From NCBI RefSeq assembly GCF_002798015.1, contig NZ_PGTZ01000014.1, positions 54,512 through 118,511 on the forward strand: 64,000 bases of DNA, written 5' to 3'. The notes under the pieces were generated by a model. That model had not been told where the DNA came from, did not search any database, and was given only the letters and a program-made list of their open reading frames with translations. The DNA is from Luteimicrobium subarcticum (GTDB taxonomy: Bacteria > Actinomycetota > Actinomycetes > Actinomycetales > Cellulomonadaceae). How positions within the stretch are numbered: position 1 is the stretch's first letter; every line of letters begins with the position of its first letter. Position numbers and translations under genes: made by a program. Shown here piece by piece: positions 52,430 through 63,300 of this stretch.

Positions 52430-52645
52430 CTACTTGCCGTCGCGCTTGCCGTAGCGAGCCTCGAACCGGGCCACGCGGCCACCGGTGTCGAGGATCTTCT
52501 GCTTGCCCGTGTAGAACGGGTGGCACGCGTTGCACACGTCGGCGTGGATCTCGCCGGACGTGGACGTGCTGTGCGTGGTGAACGTGTTCCCGCAGGTGCA
52601 GGTCACCTGGGTCTCCACGTACTCGGGGTGGATCTCGGTCTTCAT
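52430..52645 (-). CDS. rpmE: 50S ribosomal protein L31 (zinc form)
   Basis: 71 aa, [19 protein letters not shown]. Cysteines in CTCG and CNAC form the zinc site, marking the C+ type; a zinc-free paralogue would be expected elsewhere under Zur control. AGAGGAG precedes ATG 52645. Confidence 0.95.
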   Translation of the reverse strand: MKTEIHPEYVETQVTCTCGNTFTTHSTSTSGEIHADVCNACHPFYTGKQKILDTGGRVARFEARYGKRDGK

Positions 52646-52793
52646 GGTGCTCCTCTGGGTTTCGTCCGCCGGGTCGTGCCTCGCGGGACGCGAGCACGTG
52701 AACCGGGGGCCAGCCAACAGACCATTGTGCCAGAACCCGGCGCCGGACCTGAAATGCGGTACCGCCTGCGCAGGACGGCAGCCCGGACCTCCC

Positions 52794-52799
52794 TAGACT
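52794..52799 (+). promoter_or_regulatory. Likely -10 box of a leaderless glycosyltransferase mRNA
   Basis: TAGACT ends 7 bases before the ATG at 52807, and no Shine-Dalgarno is present, matching leaderless actinobacterial promoters. Confidence 0.55.
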
Positions 52800-52806
52800 G
52801 GTCACG

Positions 52807-54075
52807 ATGAGCGACTCCCCCGCACCCCTGACCGTCGGGCTGCTTCTCGACGACTCCCTCGACCGCCCCGACGGCGTGCAGCAGTACGTCCTGACGCTGG
52901 GCGCCTGGCTGGTGGGTCGCGGTCACACGGTGCACTACGTCACCGCGTCGTCCGAGCGCACCGACCTCGTCAACCTGCACACCATCGGCCGCACGTTCGA
53001 CGTCCGGTTCAACGGCAACCGGCTCGGCACCCCGCGTCCCGTGGGGCGCGCGAGGGCCGAGGCGCTGGTGCAGGAGACGGGGCTCGACGTGCTGCACGTC
53101 CAGATGCCCTACTCCCCCTTCCTGGCGGGCCGCGTCATCTCCGCGGTGCCCGACACGACGGGCGTCGTCGGGACCTTCCACATCTACCCGCAGTCGCGGC
53201 TGGTCGCGGCCGGCACGCGCACGCTCGGAGCGCTCGAGCGCCGCCGCCTGCGACGTTTCGACGACGTGCTCGCCGTGTCGCAGGCGGCGCAGGAGTTCGC
53301 CCGCCAGGCCTTCGGGCTCGAGACGCAGGTCGTGGGCAACCCCGTCGACGTCGAGCGGTTCATGCCGCCCGCCGACGCACCCCTCGTCCCGCACCACCAC
53401 GACGGCGACGGGGCGCCGCGCGTCGTGTTCCTCGGTCGGCTCGTCGACCGCAAGGGGCCCAAGGAGCTCCTCAAGGCGCTCGTCCGGCTGCACGCGGAGC
53501 AGCCCGGCCTCGCGTGGCGCGCCACGATCGCCGGGCGCGGGCCCCTGCTCGACGACCTGCGCGCACGTGCCCGCAAGGGCGGCGTCGAGGACCGCTTGAC
53601 GTTCCCCGGCTTCGTCGCCGAGGAGGACAAGGCGCACCTGCTCGCGTCCGGGGACGTCGTGGCGCTGCCGTCGACGGGCGGAGAGAGCTTCGGCATCTCG
53701 GTCGTGGAGGCTCTCGCCGCGTCGACGGGCGTGGTGCTGGCCGGCGACAACCCCGGCTACCGGACCGTCATGGAAGGGCTCGAGGAGCAGCTCGTCGTCC
53801 CCGACGACACCGAGTCGTTCACCGCGCTCCTCCGGCGCTGGGTCGAGGACCTCGAGGACGACGTGACCCGCGAGGAGACCGTGCTGCGTCAGCACCAGAC
53901 CGCCGCGCGGTTCGACGTCGACGTCGTCGGGCTCCAGGTCGAGGCCGCGTACCAGCGCGCGCTCGCGGCCCGGCGACCTCCTGAGCCGGACGCCGGCGGT
54001 GCGGGTGCGGACGAGAACCTCGGCCCGGAGTCGAGCACGACGACCGCCGGCGCCGTCGCCCCTGACCGCCCCTGA
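52807..54075 (+). CDS. Glycosyltransferase family 4 protein
   Basis: 422 aa with the GT-B fold. The acceptor domain starts LTVGLLLDDSLDRPDGVQQYVLTLGAWLVGRGHTVHYVT. The donor domain shows VVFLGRLVDRKGPKELLKAL, the diphosphate-binding STGGESFGISVVEALAASTGVVLAGD and the catalytic E-x7-E. The C-terminal ~40 residues are Ala/Pro/Asp-rich. It probably adds a sugar to a lipid carrier or lipid, like mannosyl- or glucosyltransferases of the cell envelope; donor and acceptor are unknown. Confidence 0.88.
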   Translation: MSDSPAPLTVGLLLDDSLDRPDGVQQYVLTLGAWLVGRGHTVHYVTASSERTDLVNLHTIGRTFDVRFNGNRLGTPRPVGRARAEALVQETGLDVLHVQMPYSPFLAGRVISAVPDTTGVVGTFHIYPQSRLVAAGTRTLGALERRRLRRFDDVLAVSQAAQEFARQAFGLETQVVGNPVDVERFMPPADAPLVPHHHDGDGAPRVVFLGRLVDRKGPKELLKALVRLHAEQPGLAWRATIAGRGPLLDDLRARARKGGVEDRLTFPGFVAEEDKAHLLASGDVVALPSTGGESFGISVVEALAASTGVVLAGDNPGYRTVMEGLEEQLVVPDDTESFTALLRRWVEDLEDDVTREETVLRQHQTAARFDVDVVGLQVEAAYQRALAARRPPEPDAGGAGADENLGPESSTTTAGAVAPDRP

Positions 54076-54102
54076 CGCTGTCCACGCACGACGCCGGACG
54101 CA

Positions 54103-54138
54103 CGACGGCCCCCGTCCCAGCAGGGACGGGGGCCGTCG
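54103..54138. terminator. Strong bidirectional terminator
   Basis: A perfect 16-bp stem (arms 54103-54118 and 54123-54138) surrounds AGCA between the convergent glycosyltransferase and rho genes. Confidence 0.85.
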
Positions 54139-54172
54139 CGTCGGCCGCGGCGCGAGCCACGGTAGGAGGCGG

Positions 54173-56320
54173 TCAGATGGTGCGACCCGCGTTCTCCTCG
54201 CCCCAGCTGCCCGGGGTGGTCTTCTGGACCTGCAGGAGGAACTCGACGTTCGACTTCGTCTCCTTGAGCTTGCCGAGCAGCAGCTCGATCGCCTGCTGCT
54301 GGTCCAGCGCACCCATGACGCGGCGCAGCTTGTAGACGATCTGCAGCTCGTCGCGCGACATGAGGATCTCCTCACGCCGCGTGCCCGACGCGTTGATGTC
54401 CACCGCGGGGAAGATGCGCTTGTCCGCCAGCGAGCGTGACAGCCGCAGCTCCATGTTCCCGGTGCCCTTGAACTCCTCGAAGATGACCTCGTCCATCTTC
54501 GAGCCCGTCTCGACGAGCGCCGAGCCGAGGATCGTCAGCGAGCCACCGTTCTCGATGTTGCGGGCCGCGCCGAAGAACTTCTTCGGCGGGTACAGCGCCG
54601 CTGCGTCCACACCACCGGACAGGATGCGGCCCGAGGCCGGCGCCGCCAGGTTGTACGCACGCGACAGCCGGGTGATCGAGTCGAGCAGCACGACGACGTC
54701 CCGGCCGAGCTCGACGAGACGCTTGGCGCGCTCGATCGCGAGCTCCGCGACGATCGTGTGGTCCGACGCCGGACGGTCGAACGTCGAGGCGATGACCTCG
54801 CCCTGGACCGTCCGCTCCATGTCGGTGACCTCTTCGGGCCGCTCGTCGACGAGCACGACCATGAGGTGCACCTCAGGGTTGTTCGCCGTGATCGCGTTCG
54901 CGATCTGCTGCATGATGATCGTCTTGCCGGCCTTCGGCGGCGCGACGATCAGACCACGCTGCCCCTTGCCGATCGGCGCGACGATGTCGATGATGCGCGG
55001 CGTGAGGCGCGTCGCCTCCGGGTTCTCCAGGCGCAGCCGCTCCTGCGGGTACAGCGGCGTGAGCTTCGTGAACTCCGGGCGGTTGCGCGCCTCCTCGGGG
55101 TCCATGCCGTTGACCGTGTCCAGACGCACCAGGGCGTTGAACTTCTGGCGCGCGCTCGCGCTCGCACCCGGGTTCTCGCCCTCGCGCGGCTGACGGACCG
55201 CACCGGTGATCGCGTCACCGCGACGCAGGCCCGACTTCTTCACCTGGCCCAGCGACACGTACACGTCGTTCTGGCCCGGCAGGTAGCCGCTCGTCCGGAC
55301 GAACGCGTAGTTGTCGAGGATGTCGAGCACGCCCGCGACGGGCAGCAGCACGTCGTCCTCGGCCAGCTCGATGTCGTCCAGGCTCGCGAGGTCGCTCGGC
55401 ACGCCGCCGCGGCTGCGGCCGCGCTTGTTGCGGTCGCGGTTGCGCTCGCGTGCGCGCCGCCGGCGCCCGGGGCGCTCGTCGTCGTCGAAGGTGTTGTTGT
55501 TGTTGTTGCTGTTCCGGTTGCCCTGCTGGCCGCCCTGCTGGCCGCCACCGTGCTGGCCGCCGGACTGCTGGCCACCCGACTGCTTGCCCCCGGACTGCTG
55601 CCGGTTGCCCTGCTGGTCGCCGTCGGCACCCTGCTGGCCGGGCTGCTGACCGCCGCCCTGCTGACCGGACTGCTGGCCGCCCTGCTGACCCGACTGCTGG
55701 CGGTCACGCTGCCGGCGCTGGCCCTGCGGCCGGTCCGCGCCGTCGGCGTCCGCCGCACGGTCGCCGCCGTCCTGGCCGTCGACGCGCTTCGGGAGCGTGT
55801 CGAGCAGGTCGCTCGTGTCGGGCTTGCGGGACGCGCCCGCGCTGCGCTGCGAACGACGCGGACGACGCTCGCCCGCCTCGCCCGCCACGCCGTCCACGGC
55901 CGCGGCGGCACGGGCCGCGCGGTCGTTCGAGGTCTCGCCGTCGGCGAGCCGGACGTCGACCTGACGCGACGGCGTGTCGTTCAGGGCGGCGGCCACGGCG
56001 GCGGCCGCGCGAGCCTGCTCGCTCACGCCGGCGTCGGAGGTCGCCGGGGCGGCCTTCCGGCTGGTCTTGTCAGCCCCGGTGCCCTTGCGGGGACCGGCGG
56101 CGTTCGATGCGGAGCCCGGTGCGGAGCTCGACGAGGAGCCCCCGCGCGCCGACGAGATCGCGTCGACGAGGTCGCTCTTGCGCATCTTCGAGGTGCCCTT
56201 GACCCCGAGCCCGGCGGCCATCGCCTGGAGCTCGGGAAGGCGCAGCGAGGAGAGCGCGCCGGATCGGGCGGTGCCGCTCGCGCCCTGCGGCGCGGTCACG
56301 GCTTCGGTGGTTTCAGTCAC
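54173..56320 (-). CDS. rho: Transcription termination factor Rho with Q/G/N-rich insert
   Basis: Hexameric RNA-dependent ATPase that ends transcription. It has 715 aa (E. coli Rho has 419). The N-terminal Rho_N helix bundle (about 23-57) is separated from the RNA-binding cold-shock domain (from ~323) by ~260 disordered residues. Of these, 199-276 are almost only Q, G, S and N, and 283-306 are Arg-rich. The motor carries Walker A APPKAGKT, the Q-loop and LDSITRLSRAYN. The GTG has GGAAGGG upstream. Confidence 0.95.
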   Translation of the reverse strand: MTETTEAVTAPQGASGTARSGALSSLRLPELQAMAAGLGVKGTSKMRKSDLVDAISSARGGSSSSSAPGSASNAAGPRKGTGADKTSRKAAPATSDAGVSEQARAAAAVAAALNDTPSRQVDVRLADGETSNDRAARAAAAVDGVAGEAGERRPRRSQRSAGASRKPDTSDLLDTLPKRVDGQDGGDRAADADGADRPQGQRRQRDRQQSGQQGGQQSGQQGGGQQPGQQGADGDQQGNRQQSGGKQSGGQQSGGQHGGGQQGGQQGNRNSNNNNNTFDDDERPGRRRRARERNRDRNKRGRSRGGVPSDLASLDDIELAEDDVLLPVAGVLDILDNYAFVRTSGYLPGQNDVYVSLGQVKKSGLRRGDAITGAVRQPREGENPGASASARQKFNALVRLDTVNGMDPEEARNRPEFTKLTPLYPQERLRLENPEATRLTPRIIDIVAPIGKGQRGLIVAPPKAGKTIIMQQIANAITANNPEVHLMVVLVDERPEEVTDMERTVQGEVIASTFDRPASDHTIVAELAIERAKRLVELGRDVVVLLDSITRLSRAYNLAAPASGRILSGGVDAAALYPPKKFFGAARNIENGGSLTILGSALVETGSKMDEVIFEEFKGTGNMELRLSRSLADKRIFPAVDINASGTRREEILMSRDELQIVYKLRRVMGALDQQQAIELLLGKLKETKSNVEFLLQVQKTTPGSWGEENAGRTI

Positions 56321-56345
56321 GAAGGACCCTTCCCCCAGATGTCAC

Positions 56346-56367
56346 GCCCGCTGCTCAGAGAGCGGGC
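56346..56367 (-). promoter_or_regulatory. Leader hairpin of rho
   Basis: GCCCGCT and AGCGGGC form a 7-bp stem 26 bases upstream of the rho start. It may be a terminator of thrB read-through or part of rho autoregulation. Confidence 0.45.
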
Positions 56368-56533
56368 ACTCGGGTGGTCGGAGTGCGCGGGACCCGCGCA
56401 CGAGATACATCCACGAACCTGCGTACGCCGACGTGGGCAGGTTCATGGGGAACGATCCCGAGTCGCCTTCGGCGCCTGTTCGGCGGACGTTCGACACGTC
56501 GGGTCGGGGACGTCAGGCGGTGGGATCTCCCTC

Positions 56534-56539
56534 AGTCTA
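56534..56539 (-). promoter_or_regulatory. Possible -10 box for rho
   Basis: TAGACT on the minus strand lies about 215 bp before the rho start and just after the thrB stop. No good -35 box is seen. Confidence 0.35.
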
Positions 56540-56561
56540 GCACCGGCACACCGCCGTCCCG

Positions 56562-57479
56562 TCAGCACCGCACGACCGACGCGCCGTCGAGATCGAGCCC
56601 CGGGCGCAGCACGCGCCAGCGGGCCGTGTCGACGACGTCGGACAGGACCGCGTCCACCCGCGCGAGGTCGGCGCGGTCCGCCAGGACGAGCGCCGTCGGG
56701 CCAGCCCCCGACACCACGGCCGCGACACCCCGCGCCCGCAGCGCACCGACGATCCGGGCGGTCGCCGGCATGACGTCCGCCCGGTAGTCCTGGTGGAGCA
56801 GGTCGTGGGTGGCGTCGAGCAGCAGGTCGGGCCGGCGGCCCAGCGCCTCCACGAGCAGCGCCGCCCGGCCGGCGTTGACCGCCGCGTCCCGGTGCGGCAC
56901 CTGCGCGGGCAGCACGCCCCGGGCACGTGCCGTGGCGAGCCGGGTCGCCGGGACGAGCACCGTCGCCACGACGTCCGGGTGCACGACGAGCCGCGCCGCG
57001 CGCGGCCCCTCGTCGCCCTGCCACGCGACGGTCGCCCCGCCGAGCACGGCGGGCGCCGCGTTGTCGGGGTGGCCCTCGATCTCCGTCGCGAGCATCAGGA
57101 CGGTGTCGTCGTCCAGCGCGGAGGGGTCGCCGAGCAGACCGCGCGCTGCGACGAGACCCGCGACCGCCGCCGCGGCGGACGACCCGAGCCCGCGCCCGTG
57201 GGGGATCACGTTGCGGCAGCGCAGGTGCAGCCCGGTCTGCGGCGCCCCCACGTGGTCGAGGCCGATCCGCAGGGCCCGCGCCACCAGGTGCGACGCATCC
57301 GTCGGCACCTCGCCGGCGCCCTCGCCCTCGACCTCGACGACGACCTCGCCCGACGCGAGCGCCCGGACCTCGACCTCGTCGTGCAGCGCGAGCGCGAGGC
57401 CCAGGGCGTCGAAGCCCGGCCCGAGGTTCGCGCTCGTCGCCGGCACGCGCACCAGCACGTGGTCGGAGCCGAGCAGCAT
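56562..57479 (-). CDS. thrB: Homoserine kinase
   Basis: Phosphorylates homoserine for threonine synthesis. GHMP kinase of 305 aa. VRVPATSANLGPGFDALGLAL is the start motif, HGRGLGSSAAAAVAG the ATP loop and VVSGAGPTALVLA the third motif. ATG 57479 overlaps the thrC stop by one base. Last gene of hom-thrC-thrB. Confidence 0.95.
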   Translation of the reverse strand: MLLGSDHVLVRVPATSANLGPGFDALGLALALHDEVEVRALASGEVVVEVEGEGAGEVPTDASHLVARALRIGLDHVGAPQTGLHLRCRNVIPHGRGLGSSAAAAVAGLVAARGLLGDPSALDDDTVLMLATEIEGHPDNAAPAVLGGATVAWQGDEGPRAARLVVHPDVVATVLVPATRLATARARGVLPAQVPHRDAAVNAGRAALLVEALGRRPDLLLDATHDLLHQDYRADVMPATARIVGALRARGVAAVVSGAGPTALVLADRADLARVDAVLSDVVDTARWRVLRPGLDLDGASVVRC

Positions 57480-58561
57480 CACTCGAGCCCGAGGGCCGCG
57501 GCGATCGAGTACACGTCGGCGCCGATCCGCTCCGGCACGACATCCGAGCCGTCGGGGGTGCGCAGCGCCCACTGCGGGTCCTTGAGCCCGTGGCCCGTGA
57601 CCGTCACGACGACGCGCGCGCCGGCCGGCACGAGGCCCGCCTCCGCCTTCTTGAGCAGGCCGGCGACCCCCGACGCCGACGCGGGCTCGACGAACACGCC
57701 CACCTCGGCCGACAGGACCCGGTGTGCCGCGAGGATCTCGTCGTCCGTCACCGACTCGATGAGGCCGCCGGACTCGTCGCGCGCGGCCTCGGCCTGCGCC
57801 CACGACGCCGGGTTGCCGATGCGGATCGCGGTCGCGATCGTCTCGGGGGCGTCGACGGGGTGCCCGAGCACGATGGGTGCGGCGCCCGCCGCCTGGAAGC
57901 CCCACATCTGCGGCAGGTGCGAGGCCGTGCCGTCCGCCGCGTACTCCGTGTAGCCCTTCCAGTACGCCGTGATGTTGCCCGCGTTGCCGACGGGCAGCGC
58001 GTGGATCTCCGGGGCGTCGCCGAGTGCGTCGACGACCTCGAACGAGGCCGTCTTCTGGCCCTCGATGCGGTCCGGGTTCACGGAGTTCACCAGCTCGACC
58101 GGGTACACCTCGGCGAGCTTGCGCGCCGCGACGAGGCAGTCGTCGAAGTTGCCGTCCACCTGGAGCAGCCGCGCGCCGTGCGCGACCGCCTGGCTCAGCT
58201 TGCCCATCGCGATCTTGCCGTCCGGCACGAGCACCACGCAGGTCATGCCCGCGCGCGTCGCGTACGCGGCGGCCGACGCGGACGTGTTGCCCGTGGACGC
58301 GCACACCACGGCCTTCGCGCCACGTCCCGCCGCGGCGGACATCGCCGTCGTCATGCCGCGGTCCTTGAAGGACCCGGTGGGGTTCATGCCCTCGACCTTG
58401 ACGTACACGTCCGCGCCCGTGCGCTGCGACAGCGCCGGGGCGGCGACGAGCGGCGTCCCGCCCTCACCGAGCGTGACGACGTGCGTCCGGACGTGGTCCG
58501 GGAGCCGCTCGCCGTACTCGTGGATGATTCCGCGCCACTGGTGGGCGGGCTGGGGGCTCAT
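57479..58561 (-). CDS. thrC: Threonine synthase
   Basis: Converts O-phosphohomoserine to threonine. PLP enzyme of 360 aa, the short class. The PLP lysine is in [10 protein letters not shown], the phosphate-binding loop GNAGN is in [16 protein letters not shown], and [15 protein letters not shown] binds substrate. The ATG overlaps the hom stop (ATGA). Confidence 0.95.
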   Translation of the reverse strand: MSPQPAHQWRGIIHEYGERLPDHVRTHVVTLGEGGTPLVAAPALSQRTGADVYVKVEGMNPTGSFKDRGMTTAMSAAAGRGAKAVVCASTGNTSASAAAYATRAGMTCVVLVPDGKIAMGKLSQAVAHGARLLQVDGNFDDCLVAARKLAEVYPVELVNSVNPDRIEGQKTASFEVVDALGDAPEIHALPVGNAGNITAYWKGYTEYAADGTASHLPQMWGFQAAGAAPIVLGHPVDAPETIATAIRIGNPASWAQAEAARDESGGLIESVTDDEILAAHRVLSAEVGVFVEPASASGVAGLLKKAEAGLVPAGARVVVTVTGHGLKDPQWALRTPDGSDVVPERIGADVYSIAAALGLE

Positions 58562-59865
58562 CGTGCTCCTTCGACTCGGAGGGTGGACGTGATCTCGCGG
58601 ACGACCGCGAGGTCGCCGAGCGACGCGGCGGTGGCGGCGAAGCCTGCCTCGGACGCGAGGTGCGTGGTGATGACGAGCTGGGCGAGCCCGTCGGCGGCGA
58701 CCGGGGTCTGCCGGACGGACTCGATCGAGATGCCGGCGTCCGAGAAGGCCTGCGACACCTGCGCGAGCACGCCGGGACGGTCGGCGACCAGCAGGCGCAC
58801 CTGGAAGCGCGTCTCGCTGCGCGACGGGTCGAGCACCGGCAGGTCCGCGTAGCGCGACTCCTCGGGGCTCTTGCCTCCGAGCACGCGGTGGCGGGCGGCG
58901 GACACGACGTCGCCGAGGACCGCGGACGCCGTCGGCGCACCACCCGCGCCGCGCCCGTAGAACATCAGCTCGCCCGCGGCGTCCGCCTCGACGAACACGG
59001 CGTTGAACGAGCCGCGCACGCCCGCGAGCGGGTGGTCCAGCGGGACCAGCGCGGGGTGCACGCGGACCGCGACCCCGTCGGCCGTCTGCTCCGCGATGGC
59101 GAGCAGCTTCACCGCGTGCCCGGTCTGGGCCGCCCACACGACGTCCTGCGCGGTCACGCCGGTGATGCCCTCGCGGTGGACGTCCGCGAGGCCGACCCGC
59201 GTGTGGAACGCCAGGCTCGCGATGATCGCGGCCTTCGCCGCCGCGTCGAAGCCCTCGACGTCGGCCGTCGGGTCGGCCTCCGCGTAGCCGAGCTGCTGCG
59301 CCTCCTTGACGGCCTCGTCGAGGTCGAGGCCCTCGGTGGCCATCCGGTCGAGCACGTAGTTCGTGGTGCCGTTGACGATCCCGAGGACGCGGCGCACCCG
59401 GTCGCCCGTGAGCGACTCGCGCAGCGGCCGGACGATCGGGATCGCGCCCGCGACCGCGGCCTCGTAGTAGACGTCGACGCCGGCGGCGTCCGCGGCGGCG
59501 TAGAGCGCCGGACCGTCCTCCGCGAGGAGCGCCTTGTTCGCGGTGACGACGCTCGCGCCGTGCCCGATCGCGGCGAGCAGCAGCGAGCGCGCCGGCTCGA
59601 TGCCGCCCATGAGCTCGACCACGATGTCGGCACGGGCGACGAGGCCCTCGGCGTCGGCGGTCAGGAGCCCGCGGTCGACGGCCGCGCCCCGCGGCGCGTC
59701 CACGTTCCGCACGGCGATGCCGACGAGCTCGAGCGGCGCCCCGACGCGGGAGGCGAGGTCGTCGGACTGCTCGGTCAGCAGCCGCGCGACCTCGCTGCCG
59801 ACCACCCCGCAGCCGAGCAGCGCGACACGGAGGGCAGGACGGTCGGAGGAGACGGGAGAGGCCAC
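58558..59865 (-). CDS. hom: Homoserine dehydrogenase
   Basis: Reduces aspartate semialdehyde to homoserine. It has 435 aa. The N-terminal NAD(P) fold begins [19 protein letters not shown]; the catalytic domain has [10 protein letters not shown] and [17 protein letters not shown]; the C-terminal ACT domain ([31 protein letters not shown]) allows threonine feedback. Starts at GTG, 69 bp after lysA. Confidence 0.95.
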   Translation of the reverse strand: MASPVSSDRPALRVALLGCGVVGSEVARLLTEQSDDLASRVGAPLELVGIAVRNVDAPRGAAVDRGLLTADAEGLVARADIVVELMGGIEPARSLLLAAIGHGASVVTANKALLAEDGPALYAAADAAGVDVYYEAAVAGAIPIVRPLRESLTGDRVRRVLGIVNGTTNYVLDRMATEGLDLDEAVKEAQQLGYAEADPTADVEGFDAAAKAAIIASLAFHTRVGLADVHREGITGVTAQDVVWAAQTGHAVKLLAIAEQTADGVAVRVHPALVPLDHPLAGVRGSFNAVFVEADAAGELMFYGRGAGGAPTASAVLGDVVSAARHRVLGGKSPEESRYADLPVLDPSRSETRFQVRLLVADRPGVLAQVSQAFSDAGISIESVRQTPVAADGLAQLVITTHLASEAGFAATAASLGDLAVVREITSTLRVEGAR

Positions 59866-59934
59866 GCGCCACAGGATACGTGGCGCGTGGACCCGCGACA
59901 GCGGCCGCCCACCCAGCGGGCGCCCGCCCGCCGC

Positions 59935-61365
59935 TCAGCCCTGGTCGAGCGCGAAGAGGTCGTCGAGCGTCTCGCGCCGCACCAGCACGCGTGTCCCGCC
60001 GTCGCTCACCGCGACCACGGGCGGGCGGGGCAGCATGTTGTAGTTCGAGGCCATGGACCGGCCGTACGCGCCCGTGGCCGGGACGGCCAGGAGGTCGCCC
60101 GCGGTGACGTCTCCGGGCAGGTAGGCCTCGTGGACCACGATGTCGCCGCTCTCGCAGTGCTTGCCCACGACGCGCACCAGCACCGGCGCGGCGTCCGAGA
60201 CCCGGTTCGCGAGCTCGACGTGGTACTGCGCGCCGTAGAGGGCCGGGCGGATGTTGTCGCTCATGCCCCCGTCCACCGAGACGTAGGTGCGGACGAACGT
60301 GCCGCCGTCGTCCGTCGTGCCGACGGTGATCGGCTTGACCGTGCCCACGGTGTAGAGCGTGACGCCCGCGGGCCCCACGATCGCTCGCCCGGGCTCGATC
60401 GAGAACCGCGGCAGCGGCGTGCCGAGCTCGGTGGCGATGCCCGCGACCGCGGTGGCCACGTCACCCGCCACCCGGGCCGGGTCGAGCGGGACCTCACCGG
60501 GCAGGTACGCGATGCCGTAGCCGCCGCCCAGGTCGACCTCGTCGACGAGGGCGCCCGCGCGGGCCGCGAGGTCCGCGCGCAGCCCGAGGACGACCCGCGC
60601 CGCGACGCGGAACCCGTCCGCGTCGAGGATCTGGGAGCCGATGTGGGAGTGGATGCCCAGGAGCCGCAGCTCCGGACGACCGACCGCGTCCACCAGTGCG
60701 TCGAGCGCCGGGCTCGACCCGTCCGCGCGGGGCGCGACCGACAGGCCGAACTTCTGGTCCTCGTGCGCGGTCGAGATGTACTCGTGCCCGCCCGCGTGCA
60801 CACCCGTGGTGACACGCACCATCACCGGCGCCGGGCCGTCGCCGCGCTCCCGGACGATCGCCGCGAGCCGGTCGATCTCGACCATCGAGTCGACGATGAT
60901 GCGGCCCACGCCCTCGTCGAGCGCGCGGTGCAGCTCGGCGTCCGACTTGTTGTTGCCGTGCAGCCCGATCTCCGCGCCGGGGACGCCGGCCCGGAGCGCG
61001 GTCTCGAGCTCGCCGCCGCTCGCGGTGTCGACGCGCAGACCCTCCTCGCGCGCCCACCGGGCGACGGCGACCGACAGGAACGCCTTGCCCGCGTAGTAGA
61101 CGTCGACGCCCGAGCCGATCGCCTCGAACGCCTGCGCGAACGCCGTCCGGTACGCCCGGGCGCGCGCCCGGAAGGCGTCCTCGTCGAGCACGTAGGCGGG
61201 GGTGCCGTGCTCGGCCGCGAGGTCTCGCACGTCCACCCCGCCGATCACGACGGCGCCGTCGTCACGCCGGGCGCCCGCCGGCCACGGCTCGCCGAGCGCG
61301 CCCTCGATCACCACCGGGTGCGGCGTGCTCCCCGCTGTCTGGGCGGCCGAGTCGGACGCGCTCAC
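59935..61365 (-). CDS. lysA: Diaminopimelate decarboxylase
   Basis: Last step of lysine synthesis. Fold-type III PLP enzyme of 476 aa. GTG 61365 overlaps the argS stop (GTGA). The PLP lysine is in VYYAGKAFL; other motifs are [12 protein letters not shown] and the active-site CESGDIVV. Coupled translation after argS is the classical actinobacterial argS-lysA arrangement. Confidence 0.95.
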   Translation of the reverse strand: MSASDSAAQTAGSTPHPVVIEGALGEPWPAGARRDDGAVVIGGVDVRDLAAEHGTPAYVLDEDAFRARARAYRTAFAQAFEAIGSGVDVYYAGKAFLSVAVARWAREEGLRVDTASGGELETALRAGVPGAEIGLHGNNKSDAELHRALDEGVGRIIVDSMVEIDRLAAIVRERGDGPAPVMVRVTTGVHAGGHEYISTAHEDQKFGLSVAPRADGSSPALDALVDAVGRPELRLLGIHSHIGSQILDADGFRVAARVVLGLRADLAARAGALVDEVDLGGGYGIAYLPGEVPLDPARVAGDVATAVAGIATELGTPLPRFSIEPGRAIVGPAGVTLYTVGTVKPITVGTTDDGGTFVRTYVSVDGGMSDNIRPALYGAQYHVELANRVSDAAPVLVRVVGKHCESGDIVVHEAYLPGDVTAGDLLAVPATGAYGRSMASNYNMLPRPPVVAVSDGGTRVLVRRETLDDLFALDQG

Positions 61366-63056
61366 ATCCGCTCCGGCGCGGTCACGCCGAGCAGGCCGAG
61401 GCCGTTGGCCAGCACCTGACGCGTCGCGTCGTTGACCCACAGGCGCGCGCGGTGCGCGTCCGTCACGTCCTCGTCGCCGAACGGGGTCACCCGCGTGGCC
61501 GCGTACCAGGAGTGGTACGACCCCGCGAGCGCCTCGAGGTAGCGGGCCACGCGGTGCGGCTCGCGCAGCTCGGCGGCCTGGGCGACGACGCGGGGGAACT
61601 CCGTGAGCGCGCCCAGCAGGTCGGCGTCGGCGTCGTGGTCGAGGAGGGCCGGGTCGAAGGCGTCGGACCCGTCCTCCCGCAGGCGCGCCACCCCGTGGTC
61701 GGCCGCGTTGCGGTCGACGTTCGCGGTGCGGGCGTGCGCGTACTGCACGTAGTAGACGGGGTTCTCGTTCTTCGCGCTGCTGAGCAGGTCGAGGTCGAGG
61801 TCGATGTTCGTGTCCGCGGACGAGCGTGCGAGCGAGTAGCGCGCCGCGTCGACACCGACCGCGTCGACGAGGTCCTCGAGCGTGACGACCGTGCCCGCAC
61901 GCTTGGACATGCGGACCGGGACACCGTCCTTGACGAGGTTGACCATCTGGCCGATGAGCAGCTGCAGGTTCTTGCCCGGCTGGTCGCCGAACGCCGCGCA
62001 GACCGCCATCATCCGGCCCACGTACCCGTGGTGGTCCGCACCCAGCATGATGATGACGTCGTCGAAGCCGCGCTCGCGCTTGTCCAGGTAGTACGCGATG
62101 TCGCCCGCGATGTACGCGGCGTCGCCGTCCGACTTCACGACGACGCGGTCCTTGTCGTCGCCGAAGTCGGTGGTGCGCAGCCAGGTCGCGCCGTCCTTCT
62201 CGTACATGTGACCGGCCTCGCGCAGGCGCGCGATGGCACGGTCCACCGCACCGGACTCGTGCAGCGAGTCCTCGTGGAAGTAGACGTCGAAGTCGACGCC
62301 GAAGTCGTGCAGCGACTCCTTGATCTCGCCGAACATGCGCTCGACGCCGCGCGACCGGAAGACCTCCTGGGCCTCCGCGTCCGGCAGCGTGCGCGGGTCC
62401 GGGTCGCCCGCCGCGACGGCGTCCGCGATCACGGCGTCCGCGATGTCGCCGATGTACTGGCCGCCGTAGCCGTCCTCCGGCGCGGCCTCGCCCTTCGCGC
62501 GGGCGAGGAGCGAGCGCGCGAAGCGGTCGATCTGGGCCCCGTGGTCGTTGAAGTAGTACTCGCGGGTCACGTCGGCGCCGGACGCCTCGAGCACGCGGGC
62601 GAGCGAGTCACCGACGGCGGCCCACCGGACGCCCCCGATGTGGATGGGACCCGTCGGGTTCGCCGACACGAACTCCAGGTTGATGCGCTTGCCCGCCTCC
62701 GAGTCGCCCCGGCCGTACGACGCGCCGGCCAGCACGATCGTCCGGGCGAGCTCGCCCGCAGCGGCCGCGTCGAGCGTGATGTTGAGGAAGCCGGGGCCGG
62801 CGACGTCGACCTTCTTGATCCCGGGCGTCGCCGCGAGGCGCGTCGCCAGGTCGTCCGCCAGCGCGCGCGGCGTCGTCCCGGCCTTCTTCGCGAGCTGCAG
62901 CGCGACGTTCGTGGCCCAGTCACCGTGCTCGCGCTGACGCGGACGCTCGACGTGGACGGAGTCGGGCACGGCGTCGGCGGGCAGGGCGAGCGTGCCGTCG
63001 GCCACGGCGGCGGCCAGGGCGGCGCTCAGCGCACGGGAGAGGTCAGAGGGATTCAC
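61362..63056 (-). CDS. argS: Arginyl-tRNA synthetase
   Basis: Charges tRNA-Arg. Class I synthetase of 564 aa. The HIGH motif appears as HIGG (about 139-142) in [16 protein letters not shown], and VRMSKRAGT stands for KMSKS. The C-terminal anticodon domain ends [11 protein letters not shown] tRNA-Arg gene lies 100 bp upstream on the other strand. Confidence 0.96.
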   Translation of the reverse strand: MNPSDLSRALSAALAAAVADGTLALPADAVPDSVHVERPRQREHGDWATNVALQLAKKAGTTPRALADDLATRLAATPGIKKVDVAGPGFLNITLDAAAAGELARTIVLAGASYGRGDSEAGKRINLEFVSANPTGPIHIGGVRWAAVGDSLARVLEASGADVTREYYFNDHGAQIDRFARSLLARAKGEAAPEDGYGGQYIGDIADAVIADAVAAGDPDPRTLPDAEAQEVFRSRGVERMFGEIKESLHDFGVDFDVYFHEDSLHESGAVDRAIARLREAGHMYEKDGATWLRTTDFGDDKDRVVVKSDGDAAYIAGDIAYYLDKRERGFDDVIIMLGADHHGYVGRMMAVCAAFGDQPGKNLQLLIGQMVNLVKDGVPVRMSKRAGTVVTLEDLVDAVGVDAARYSLARSSADTNIDLDLDLLSSAKNENPVYYVQYAHARTANVDRNAADHGVARLREDGSDAFDPALLDHDADADLLGALTEFPRVVAQAAELREPHRVARYLEALAGSYHSWYAATRVTPFGDEDVTDAHRARLWVNDATRQVLANGLGLLGVTAPERM

Positions 63057-63155
63057 GCCTCAGATGCTACCGGCGCACGAGCGGACGGCGTGGCGCGGCC
63101 CGACGTGCTGGTAGTCTCGTGGGCGAGCCGAACGGGTCCGCCCGTGAAGCACCGC

Positions 63156-63228
63156 GCGCCTGTAGCTCAGTGGATAGAGCGTCTGCCTCCGGAGCAGAAG
63201 GTCGGGGGTTCGAGTCCCTTCAGGCGCA
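63156..63228 (+). tRNA. tRNA-Arg (anticodon CCG)
   Basis: 73 nt. The acceptor stem GCGCCTG pairs with CAGGCGC and the discriminator is A. The D-arm is AGCTCAGTGGATAGAGC, the anticodon stem TCTGC/GCAGA encloses loop CTCCGGA (anticodon CCG, reads CGG), and the T-arm has GTTCGAGTC. The CCA end is not fully encoded (ACC follows). Confidence 0.97.
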
Positions 63229-63236
63229 CCGAGGTG

Positions 63237-63267
63237 AAGGCCCCGGACCGTGACGGTCCGGGGCCTT
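63237..63267 (+). terminator. Terminator after tRNA-Arg
   Basis: A 14-bp perfect stem (63237-63250 with 63254-63267) around TGA begins 8 bases after the tRNA. It can serve the convergent DinB-like gene too. Confidence 0.85.
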
Positions 63268-63300
63268 CGTCGTCGGTGCTGCCGGCACCACCGCGGCGGG

